Origin: Hymenobacter radiodurans
GTDB taxonomy: Bacteria > Bacteroidota > Bacteroidia > Cytophagales > Hymenobacteraceae
DNA: 64,000 nt
Reading direction: 5' to 3'
Assembly: GCF_004355185.1 (NCBI RefSeq)
Contig: NZ_CP037922.1
Location: forward strand, 4,186,001 to 4,250,000
A program made the translations under genes and the position numbers. Shown piece after piece: positions 49,325 to 57,007 of the stretch (positions are counted from its first letter, which is position 1; every line of letters begins with the position of its first letter). A model generated the notes under the pieces. It was not told where the DNA came from. It made no database searches and saw only the letters and a list, made by a program, of their open reading frames with translations.

Positions 49325-49900
49325 TTACCAACACAAAAAGCTGTGCAGCAAGCCCTGTAAGCCTTTTCGAAGTAGTCGTAGCGCTTTGCCCATCTGGTTC
49401 TCTACCGTTTTGGGGGCCACTTCTAAGGCATCGGCAATCTGCTGGTAACTCATGCCTTCCTGCCGACTTAATAAGAATACGGCGCGGCATTGGGGCGGCA
49501 GGGTGTCAAGAGCGGCGGCTACGGCAGCTTCGGCTTCCTGTCCGTAGACTTGTTCGTCGGTGGTGTTACGGCCCGGATCAGGTAATCTAGCTTCGTCCCA
49601 CGTGACTTGGCGCTTCTGACGAGCGGCGTGGCGCAAGGCAACGTTCATGGCTGCCCGGAATAAATAAGCTTGATAAGTGGAAGTAATGTGGAGAGTTTCG
49701 CGGTTTTTCCAAACGTTCATCAACACGTCTTGCACCAAATCCTCGGCTACGGCTCGATCCTGCACTACACGAAAAGCGACATTCGCCAACGACCGGTAGA
49801 AGGCTCGAAATAGCGTTTCCATAAACGCCTCCGCATCCGTATGCTGCAACTCCGCCAAGCGAAGCTCTAAATCAGCGGCAGGTTCGGTAGCGATGGACAT
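49325..49900 (-). CDS. ECF RNA polymerase sigma factor (FecI-like)
   Basis: A 191-residue sigma-70 family factor of the Bacteroidota expansion type, starting MSIATEPAADLELRLAELQH. Region 2 contains DRAVAEDLVQDVLMNVWKNR; region 4 contains LPPQCRAVFLLSRQEGMSYQ and IADALEVAPKTVENQMGKAL. It should be held by the FecR protein two genes downstream. The gene heads the minus-strand set 49900-45549. Confidence 0.94.
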   Translation of the reverse strand: MSIATEPAADLELRLAELQHTDAEAFMETLFRAFYRSLANVAFRVVQDRAVAEDLVQDVLMNVWKNRETLHITSTYQAYLFRAAMNVALRHAARQKRQVTWDEARLPDPGRNTTDEQVYGQEAEAAVAAALDTLPPQCRAVFLLSRQEGMSYQQIADALEVAPKTVENQMGKALRLLRKGLQGLLHSFLCW

Positions 49901-50194
49901 AGTGAGGTGGGTGAAAGCAACCACAACTCCTGAAATTCACCTAGTAAAACAGCTAGTCTAAACAGTCTGAATAAGCGGTAGAACCCACACTACTATTTAC
50001 CTAGCTGTATCACTTGATTTCTGCGATGTCGCAAATTATAGTGGAGTTATATACTCAATCAGATAACTAATATGGGTGCAACAATACAGCTTTACAGGCT
50101 GATACACCACCTCAGGTTCCTATATTTTATTTGAAAAATACTCTAGTGTTTAACCAGAGTTGTTGGCGTAGGATAAGGACTCTCAATGAAGCAC
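49901..50194. other. Intergenic region upstream of the sigma factor gene
   Basis: 294 bp, AT-richer than the genes. It should contain the promoter of the sigma/FecR set. I see no clear hairpin, operator or ORF. Confidence 0.4.
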
Positions 50195-51486
50195 TTAGGC
50201 TGCTGCCACTGGCTTCGGCTCGGGTGTTAAATCGAGATGGCGCAGCTTATTCGCTTTAATCGCCGTGATACCAACGACTAGTAAGGTCATGGCGCCGCCA
50301 AAAATCACGGATGGCACTACGCCCATGAGTCGCGCCGCCGCACCCGATTCGAAGGAACCGATTTCGTTGGATGAGCCAATAAAAATGTTGTTCACGGCCG
50401 ACACTCGGCCTTTCATATGCTCCGGCGTGAAAGTGTGCAGCAGCGTAGAGCGGACAATTACTGAAACGGCGTCGAAGGCACCAGTAAGGAACAGCAGAAC
50501 TAAAGACAGCCAGAAATTACGCGACAACGCAAAGCAAATAGTAGCGACGCCAAACCCAGCCACCGCCCACAGGAGCTTACGCCCGGCCCTACGCCTCAAT
50601 GGGAAGTATGTCATCATCACTGCCATTAGCACCGACCCGACCGCTGGCGCCGCGCGCAGGTAGCCTAGCCCTTCAGGACCCGTACGCAGAATATCATCAG
50701 CGAAAATGGGTAGTAGAGCTACGGCTCCACCAAATAGCACCGCGAACAAATCGAGCGATAAAGCCGCTAGCACCAACTGGTTACTAAAAATAAACTGCAC
50801 CCCCGACAGAATACTTTCCTTCAGATTTAGCCGCTCCCCTTCTATCTGCGGAAGGGCGCGGCCAGCAATGCTACCGTACAGCAGCAAAGCCAGCGCCATC
50901 AGCACTGCATCGACACCGTAGGCGGTATTGATGCCGGCTTTGGCAAATAAAAGCCCCCAATCGCTGGTCCGAGCACCGCAGCCGCCTGATACGTAGTGCT
51001 GTTCCAGGTGATAGCGTTGGATAGGCGCTCACGGTCGGGGATAAGCTGGGGCATGAAGGAAAACAAGGCTGGCCCTAGAAAGCCACGCGCAATTCCACTC
51101 ACGAATATGACGGCATACAGTGGCAGCGTATAAAACTGATCCTTCGCCAGCAGCCACGACCCAACAGGACGGGTAAGCAGAAACAACGTGACTGAGCAGA
51201 AAAGCAAAGCCGTGACGGCCGCCACAATAATGTTCTTCCGCCGCACGGAGTCCGCGACGTGCCCGGCGTAAAGCGATACGACAATGCTCGGGATTGCCTC
51301 GGCTAAGCCAATTAAACCAAGAGCTAATGGATCATTAGTAAGCTGAAACATTTGCCAACTTACCACTACGCCTTGAATTTGGGTAGCGACAGTCATGCAC
51401 ACACGAGCCGACAACAAACGTCGAAATTCGGGCAGTCGCAGAGCGGCGTATGGATCGTGGGGCCCGGTAGAGGAAAGAACGGACAT
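50195..51486 (-). CDS. MFS transporter (MFS_3/EntS-like), frame broken at a G5 tract
   Basis: A 430-residue permease after repair, starting MSVLSSTGPHDPYAALRLPE. Hydrophobic segments such as GVVVSWQMFQLTNDPLALGL, AVTALLFCSVTLFLLTRPVG and LMALALLLYGSIAGRAL fit twelve helices; the loop AGHVADSVRRKN is the MFS motif A. At 50954-50958 one extra base gives GPAIGGLLFAKAGINTAYGV, then DAVLMALALLLYG, joining the halves. It resembles exporters of siderophores or drugs; the substrate is unknown. Confidence 0.87.
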
Positions 51487-52178
51487 AATATAAACGCAGG
51501 TCGAAATCGGGCTCAAAGGTAGCGCAACCCCGCTGGAAAGCAGGGCTATCAGGCGTCGGCCTTCGGTTTATTAGTAGGGTAGTTCTGCGTACAATCAGCG
51601 ACCAGAATTAGTTTTCACACCATACGTGGGCGACTAACAAGCCAATAAAGGTGTGGAGAGTTGCAGTGCTCCTATCTCAACCTATACTTTGAGGAATAGA
51701 TTAATCACTGGGGGCTTTTTTGAGTCGTGATACGTGCTATTGTACTAAATCCGGGTGATGCCGTGAATTCGTATGCTTGTTTTTGAAGGAATAACGTGAC
51801 AATGATCCGGGCAGTCAAGCCGGTAAATCAACACTGAAATTGCCGCACGTAATTTGCAATATCTTGTTAGGGGCAGCGCTGGCGCGTTGTTATTACTCAG
51901 CAGTAAACCCAGTATTTGCCTGTATCTAGGGGGTTTGCAATAGTTAATGATATTAGTTTTTGAAAATTAGAAATAATAAATACTTGATTTACAATATTTA
52001 ATAGTTTGTTTTGAATCCGTAAAAAAAATATTTTAACAGATTCTTTATCGCGTTGTATTTGGTCAACTAGTTTTATACATTTGATTCTCCCAGTTATCTT
52101 TTTATAAGAATTATCTCTTTCACCGGCAACCTGCACTATTTGACCTAAAGCTCTACGTTCTCTTAACCCGTAGCCTTT
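51487..52178. other. 692-bp intergenic region, AT-rich toward its right end
   Basis: The gap lies between divergent genes. Its right half (about 51900-52130) is clearly AT-rich. I find no supported ORF, tRNA or strong palindrome. A single CTGGGGGCTTTTTT at 51706 resembles one arm of the terminators seen elsewhere but has no partner. Confidence 0.5.
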
Positions 52179-52814
52179 ATGGAAACCATGCAGCCGAGTG
52201 ATTCCGCGTTGATTTCGCTCTACATTGCCGGCAAAGAAGATGCATTCGCTCTCTTGCTGGAGCGGCACAAAGCCCGCGTCTTCACTACTATTATGCTCAT
52301 CGTGCGCGATGAAGCCGTTGCTGAAGACTTACTCCAAGACACCTTTATAAAAGCCATCCACACCATGAAGGGTGGACGCTATAATGAGGAAGGAAAATTT
52401 TCTTCCTGGATTTGCCGCATTGCCCATAATTTGGCCATTGACTGCTTCCGCCGCGAAAAACGCAAACCTTTATTGAGTCTTGATACAACAAGCCACGCCT
52501 TTAATTCGTTGGCTTTAGCGGAGGAGGGCGCGGAAGCGACCATCACCCGCGAAGAGACCCATGCCCGGTTGCGCGAATTAATTCAGGACCTGCCCGCGGC
52601 GCAGAAGGAAGTGCTTGTTATGCGTCATTATGGCGATATGAGCTTTCAGGAAATCGCCGATGCAACGGGGGTCAGCATTAATACCGCTTTGGGGAGGATG
52701 CGCTACGCGCTTATCAACCTGCGGAAAAAAATGGCCGCACAACCCGTTTTCTATGATCAAAACATTTACCCACGAGAAACTGATCCGGTACGTATACAAC
52801 GAGTTGCCGGATAA
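52179..52814 (+). CDS. ECF-type RNA polymerase sigma-70 factor
   Basis: A 211-residue sigma factor (METMQPSDSALISLYIAGKE). Region 2: IVRDEAVAEDLLQDTFIKAI and GKFSSWICRIAHNLAIDCFR; region 4: LPAAQKEVLVMRHYGDMSFQ and EIADATGVSINTALGRMRYA. It belongs to the RpoE/SigW-like group common in Cytophagales, not the FecI group. A small gene overlaps its 3' end in another frame. Confidence 0.93.
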   Translation: METMQPSDSALISLYIAGKEDAFALLLERHKARVFTTIMLIVRDEAVAEDLLQDTFIKAIHTMKGGRYNEEGKFSSWICRIAHNLAIDCFRREKRKPLLSLDTTSHAFNSLALAEEGAEATITREETHARLRELIQDLPAAQKEVLVMRHYGDMSFQEIADATGVSINTALGRMRYALINLRKKMAAQPVFYDQNIYPRETDPVRIQRVAG

Positions 52815-52983
52815 GGAGCGCCAAGAAATAGAACAAGCCTTAGCGCACGATGCTGATTTGGCAGCCCGCTGTGCCGATTTGCTGCTGGCCCAGCGCTGCC
52901 TCACCAGCTTGCAGCGAGGCCCTCGGCCCGCCACTACCCAAGCCATTCTACAGTATTCGCGCACCTTTCTGACGCCGTCGTAG
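52753..52983 (+). CDS. Small protein overlapping the sigma gene, possible anti-sigma partner
   Basis: A 76-residue ORF starting MIKTFTHEKLIRYVYNELPD, with ATG 62 bp before the sigma stop. The N-terminal half (NELPDKERQEIEQALAHDAD) resembles zinc-finger anti-sigma N-terminal helices; two cysteines occur in AARCADLLLAQRC, but a full His-Cys-Cys zinc motif is not evident. No membrane segment is present, so it would be cytosolic. The overlap suggests translational coupling. Function is inferred from position only. Confidence 0.75.
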   Translation: MIKTFTHEKLIRYVYNELPDKERQEIEQALAHDADLAARCADLLLAQRCLTSLQRGPRPATTQAILQYSRTFLTPS

Positions 52984-52988
52984 AAGAG

Positions 52989-53050
52989 AAAAGAGGGAAT
53001 GAGTAATGAGAGTAGCGTATTTTGCTGCTTCATTACTCATTCCCTCTTTT
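52989..53050. terminator. Palindrome with 21-bp perfect arms directly before nth
   Basis: Arms 52989-53009 and 53030-53050 (AAAAGAGGGAATGAGTAATGA and its complement) enclose a 20-bp loop and end in a T-run. It begins 6 bp after the small gene's stop, so it terminates the sigma transcript, and ends one base before the nth ATG. Confidence 0.85.
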
Positions 53051-53051
53051 T

Positions 53052-53785
53052 ATGCGCAAGGCCGAACGGTTTCGTCGCTTTCTGGACTACTTCACCACGA
53101 ACTTTCCGGAGCCGCAAACTGAGCTACAATACTCCAATCCGTACGAGTTGATTGTGGCCGTGGTGCTCAGCGCTCAGTGCACCGATAAGCGCGTAAACCT
53201 TGTAATGTCCGAATTGCTGCGTCACTTCCCAACGCCAGCGCACTTAGGTGCGGCCTCAGCAGAAGAAGTCTACCCTTTTATCCGCAGTGTCTCCTACCCG
53301 AATAACAAGGCGAAACACTTAGCTGGATTGGGTAAGATGCTGATGGAGGACTTTGGGGGTGAAGTTCCGAGCACCATTGAGGAGCTACAGCGCTTGCCCG
53401 GCGTTGGCCGAAAGACGGCGAATGTGGTTGTCTCCGTTATTTATAATCAGCCAGCTATGGCTGTGGACACCCATGTATTTCGGGTGTCGCACCGACTAGG
53501 GCTAGTCAATCGCTCTTCTACTACGCCCCTAGCCGTAGAGAAAGACTTAGTGCGTTACATCCCGAACTCCTGATTCCGAAGGCTCATCACTGGCTGATTC
53601 TGCATGGCCGCTACATCTGCGTTGCACGTCAGCCCAAATGCGCCATTTGTCCCCTAACGGATATTTGTAAATACTACGCGGAGCATTATGGCTTGCCCTC
53701 TCCTGATAGTAGTGGCTCCTTAACTGAGCCGAAATTCCCCCCAGCGGGCCTTATATTTCATCTACAGGTACAACATAGTACATAA
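53052..53785 (+). CDS. nth: Endonuclease III, frame broken at a C3 tract
   Basis: Bifunctional DNA glycosylase/AP lyase of base excision repair. 244 residues after repair, starting RKAERFRRFLDYFTTNFPEP. ELIVAVVLSAQCTDKRVNLV, the helix-hairpin-helix LQRLPGVGRKTANVVVSVIY with the catalytic Lys, and AMAVDTHVFRVSHRLGLV with the catalytic Asp are present. At 53561-53563 one more C replaces the stop with YIPELLIPKAHHWLILHGRY, leading to the iron-sulfur ligands CVARQPKC..C..C (C-X6-C-X2-C-X5-C in CAICPLTDIC). Ends at 53785. Confidence 0.93.
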
Positions 53786-53791
53786 GTAGTT

Positions 53792-55000
53792 CTAGTTGGT
53801 ATTAGACACAGCGCTTTCTAGCACTTTCTGCACATCCGCGGCAATTACTTCTCTATCGAAGTGAAGTAAGGCGGTAGCTCTTCCCCTTTCCCCAGCTTGC
53901 TTTAAGGCTGTGGGCTTGGCCAAGAGATTACTTAAACACGAAGCCATAGTGGATGCATTGCCAGCGGGAGTGTACCAGCCACACTTGTAGTCTTCCACCC
54001 ACTTCTTTGTCCACCCGTTGTTTGTGACGACTACTGGTGTACCAACCGCAAGGCTATCGTAGAATTTGGCAGGAGAATTTGCGTCTAATACCGGCAGATT
54101 CAAGAAAGAAACTATCGACACTTCGGCCAACTTAAACCAAGTAAACACAGTGTGGCGGGGCTGGGGGGCAATTATGCGAATCCCAGTGCATCGGGCTGCT
54201 GCTGCTTGGATTAGGGGTTCATGAAAGCCATGCCCCATAAATAACCACGTAACATCCGGATGGCTGGGGGCCATTTTTTCGGCGGCGGCAACCAACGTGG
54301 GAATATCATTAGCCCGCCCGAAAGTACCTGCGTACAGCACCACTCTACGCCCTATTAAGCCCTGCTCCTGCCGCAGAGCCATTACGGCCGCGTCAGTGGC
54401 CGCGGCAGCTAGGTGGAAGTCCGTGCCGTTGAGAACCGTTGTTATTTTAGCTGAGCTTATCCCTAGCGCCTCAACGTAGTGCGACATATCGGGCGATAGG
54501 GGTAGGATGTGTTTTGCGCTAGCATAAAGGCCTCTCTCTAACGCAAACAGACGTCTTTGCGCTATTTTATTTGGTACGGCACCCATGGCGATTGGAAAAG
54601 ACGGCCACAAGTCCTGAACTTCAAACACCCACGGCACACGACGTAGCCGGGCAACTTGCGCGGCGGCCCAGGCCGCCGTGAGCGGCGTAGATATTCCCCA
54701 GATAACATCTGGCTTCTCCAAGCGCAGGCCTTCGCGCAGGGCGTAGGTTGCATATTGGCCAAAAGCCAATGCCCGCCGGCCGACACCCATCTTATTATGG
54801 TACGGAACTTCGGCGGCTCGCATTTCTACACCTTCTGGCACCCACGGAAACTTTTGGGTAAGGCGCTGTGACTCCCACGTACGCGTCGTTATAAGTGATA
54901 CGCGGTGCGTGCGGGCTAAATGCGCCAGCAAGGTGTAGTGCCGACTGGTAGCCGGACAATCGGGGTTGGTATGATACTGACTGAAAACCGCGATATGCAC
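53792..55000 (-). CDS. GT4-family glycosyltransferase
   Basis: A 402-residue GT-B enzyme of the WbuB/GT4 type. N-terminal domain: HIAVFSQYHTNPDCPATSRH, RVPWVFEVQDLWPSFPIAMG; C-terminal donor domain: RVVLYAGTFGRANDIPTLVA, LFMGHGFHEPLIQAAAA and KFYDSLAVGTPVVVTNNG with the E/D-x7-E-like region. Probably adds a sugar to a lipid-linked glycan or surface polysaccharide. No other polysaccharide gene lies next to it. It converges with nth, leaving 6 bp between the two. Confidence 0.9.
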   Translation of the reverse strand: MHIAVFSQYHTNPDCPATSRHYTLLAHLARTHRVSLITTRTWESQRLTQKFPWVPEGVEMRAAEVPYHNKMGVGRRALAFGQYATYALREGLRLEKPDVIWGISTPLTAAWAAAQVARLRRVPWVFEVQDLWPSFPIAMGAVPNKIAQRRLFALERGLYASAKHILPLSPDMSHYVEALGISSAKITTVLNGTDFHLAAAATDAAVMALRQEQGLIGRRVVLYAGTFGRANDIPTLVAAAEKMAPSHPDVTWLFMGHGFHEPLIQAAAARCTGIRIIAPQPRHTVFTWFKLAEVSIVSFLNLPVLDANSPAKFYDSLAVGTPVVVTNNGWTKKWVEDYKCGWYTPAGNASTMASCLSNLLAKPTALKQAGERGRATALLHFDREVIAADVQKVLESAVSNTN

Positions 55001-55065
55001 TTCGGCAACTAAAACTAGCTTCTTATTTCCCTTTCTTATTCGTTGAAAGCAGCTTCCCTTTCAAA

Positions 55066-56088
55066 TCACTTCCGCTTCGGGCGGTAGCGCGACTCGTTTA
55101 GAATAGCCTGCGGATCCTTCATCGCCATAAGTTGAGCCAGTGTCACATTGGGGTGGGTTTCCATGTATTTACGCACAATTTGCCACCCTACCCAGGCACC
55201 AATACGTCCGGGGGCCGTTTTGGCAATTTCGGGCACGTTTGGTCGCTCGCTCACGTATTTTTGAATAGTGAAAGGGCTGTTGTTATAAAGCAGCTTTTTC
55301 TCAATAAAGTGAGCCCACACCTTACTTTCATTGAACTCTAAGCCCGCCAATTCCTCAGCGGTATAGCCAATGAGCACCGAATCGGGAGTACAGGGCAGCA
55401 CCTTTTCGGTGAAGTAAAGCGACTTGCCCAGTTGTATCATCTCGCCCAGCATGGTTTGCTGGTTGGCGGGCAACGGTTGGTTGTACTTGCTGGAAATAGC
55501 CTGTGCTACGGTCGGCAACAGGTGAGCTGGAGTGTAGCGCCGCAAGATGTAGCCGGGTACATTGGGGCGGTAGCTAGCTTTGGGACCCACAAAGAAGTCA
55601 AGGCTAAGCACCATCAGGCTATCATTCACAAATAAATCCTGGCTCAGGCCGCTTACAAACGTCTTGACCGGTGGCACTCGGAAGGCCGGGAAATAATAGC
55701 GCACGTGCTGCATCAGCTGTTTTAGCTCCATCTGCAACGTATCAGTGCTAGAAAATTCGGCCAGTGTTTCGCGGCCTAGCTTCTGCAACCCTGGGTTGGT
55801 AGCCAAGCGCGTGAGAGTAGCCGCCAGCGCCGCATCGGAGGGGTACTGCCGGCGCTGCAGAAACTGGTTGGCCAACAACGGGTTTCGAGCCAAAAATTGC
55901 TGGGCCTCTGCTTCGTTCTTGATAGCGAAGAATGATTGCTCCAGTCGCTCCACTTGGACGGGCGCCTCTATCTTGGCTACTTCTGGGTTAATTTCGCAGG
56001 AGTTATCCTTTTTGCAGCCAGCCAGCAGCAATAGAGTACTCAGCCAAATGGCAAAACAGGTACGCAAGGGGGCAGATTTATAATACAC
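55066..56088 (-). CDS. gldB: Gliding motility lipoprotein GldB
   Basis: A 340-residue lipoprotein (FAIWLSTLLLLAGCKKDN, Cys anchor). GldB is needed for gliding and type IX secretion in Flavobacterium. Family blocks: VERLEQSFFAIKNEAEAQQF, FVNDSLMVLSLDFFVGPKAS, RPNVPGYILRRYTPAHLLPT, EMIQLGKSLYFTEKVLPCTP and GRIGAWVGWQIVRKYMETHP. It is divergent from an outer membrane barrel gene, as commonly seen for gld genes near envelope genes. Function in this strain is inferred. Confidence 0.92.
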   Translation of the reverse strand: MYYKSAPLRTCFAIWLSTLLLLAGCKKDNSCEINPEVAKIEAPVQVERLEQSFFAIKNEAEAQQFLARNPLLANQFLQRRQYPSDAALAATLTRLATNPGLQKLGRETLAEFSSTDTLQMELKQLMQHVRYYFPAFRVPPVKTFVSGLSQDLFVNDSLMVLSLDFFVGPKASYRPNVPGYILRRYTPAHLLPTVAQAISSKYNQPLPANQQTMLGEMIQLGKSLYFTEKVLPCTPDSVLIGYTAEELAGLEFNESKVWAHFIEKKLLYNNSPFTIQKYVSERPNVPEIAKTAPGRIGAWVGWQIVRKYMETHPNVTLAQLMAMKDPQAILNESRYRPKRK

Positions 56089-56093
56089 GGTTC

Positions 56094-56101
56094 TATCTTT
56101 G
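56094..56101 (+). promoter_or_regulatory. Bacteroidota -7 box upstream of the barrel gene
   Basis: TATCTTTG fits TAnnTTTG; the -33 element is weak. Start of transcription near 56108 would leave a leader of about 65 bases. Confidence 0.4.
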
Positions 56102-56174
56102 GGACGAAAATAGCCAAAACGAAACGCCAGCCAGTCAGCTTTCGTGTTTCAGGTGTCGTTTTATCCGTTTAATT

Positions 56175-56831
56175 ATGAAAAAAATACTCATAGCCCTGTT
56201 CTTACTTGGCGCTTCCCTCGGCACTGCTTCCGCTCAGGTTGAAATTGGCATTAAGCTTTCACCGTCTATTGCTTACCTGCGGGCCGATGCACCTTCGCAG
56301 TACAATTTTCAATCAGAGAAAAGCAAGGTTGGTATCGGTGGTGGCTTAGTTGTCGATTATTTCTTTGGCCAAAACTATGCCTTCGGTACGGGCTTACAGC
56401 TCACCAGCAAAGGCGGTACAGTTTCTTATGATGCCAACACCACCATTCAGGATAATGAACAGAAGATTAGCCTTCAGTATCTAGAGATACCGCTAACCGT
56501 GAAGCTGTTTACCAACGATATTACCACGGATACTAAGCTTTACTTCCAGCTGGGGGGCAAAATTGGCGGCTTAGTGGCAGCCCGCATTGATGGCGAAAAA
56601 TTCTACCAATTCGGTGGCGAAAAGGCCACAAAGCACTTTATTATTCCGGATGCTGCCTTACTTGGTGGCCTCGGGGCTGAATATCAAGTGGGGCAGAGCA
56701 CAAAAGTCTTTGCCGGTCTCTCTTATCATCACGGCCTTGCTAATGTGGACCGTTACTTCAAAAAGAATGGTTTCAATGGTGCTACCCTAAAAAACGGAGA
56801 AGTAGCGCTTGATTTGGGTATCAAGTTCTAA
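56175..56831 (+). CDS. Outer membrane beta-barrel protein (PorT/OMP_b-brl type)
   Basis: A 218-residue protein with signal peptide KKILIALFLLGASLGTASAQ. VEIGIKLSPSIAYLRADAPS, LVVDYFFGQNYAFGTGLQLT, ISLQYLEIPLTVKLFTNDIT and the terminal GEVALDLGIKF are alternating strands of an eight-stranded barrel (PF13568-like). The final Phe is typical for BAM recognition. PorT, a type IX secretion protein, belongs to the same fold, but the sequence alone does not separate it from general barrels. Confidence 0.85.
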   Translation: MKKILIALFLLGASLGTASAQVEIGIKLSPSIAYLRADAPSQYNFQSEKSKVGIGGGLVVDYFFGQNYAFGTGLQLTSKGGTVSYDANTTIQDNEQKISLQYLEIPLTVKLFTNDITTDTKLYFQLGGKIGGLVAARIDGEKFYQFGGEKATKHFIIPDAALLGGLGAEYQVGQSTKVFAGLSYHHGLANVDRYFKKNGFNGATLKNGEVALDLGIKF

Positions 56832-56845
56832 TATAAGCCAGTGAG

Positions 56846-56900
56846 AAAAAAGCCCCCCAGCAGCGTTTTTATTGTTGAAAACGCTGCTGGGGGCTTTTTT
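56846..56900. terminator. Intrinsic terminator of the barrel gene, with unequal C6/G5 stem
   Basis: AAAAAAGCCCCCCAGCAGCG on the left pairs with CGCTGCTGGGGGCTTTTTT on the right, 15 bp after the stop. The left tract has six C, the right only five G, leaving a one-base bulge in an otherwise perfect stem. Confidence 0.9.
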
Positions 56901-56935
56901 GACTGCACATTATAGAACACAGACTATCTCTACGC

Positions 56936-56974
56936 AAAAGCCCGCCTTGCTCATCCAGAGCGAGGCGGGCTTTC
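56936..56974 (-). terminator. Intrinsic terminator of rng
   Basis: An AAAGCCCGCC / GGCGGGCTTT stem lies 34 bp beyond the rng stop on the minus strand, followed by TTT on that strand. Confidence 0.75.
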
Positions 56975-57007
56975 TTCTTGGTCAGGGGCTTTTCGCAGAA
57001 AAAACCG

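Noticed and set aside
51487..52178. tRNA or other structured RNA in the 692-bp gap
   Set aside because: I looked for a cloverleaf pattern (GTTC-loop and acceptor CCA-like ends) and saw none; a covariance search would be needed to exclude other RNAs.
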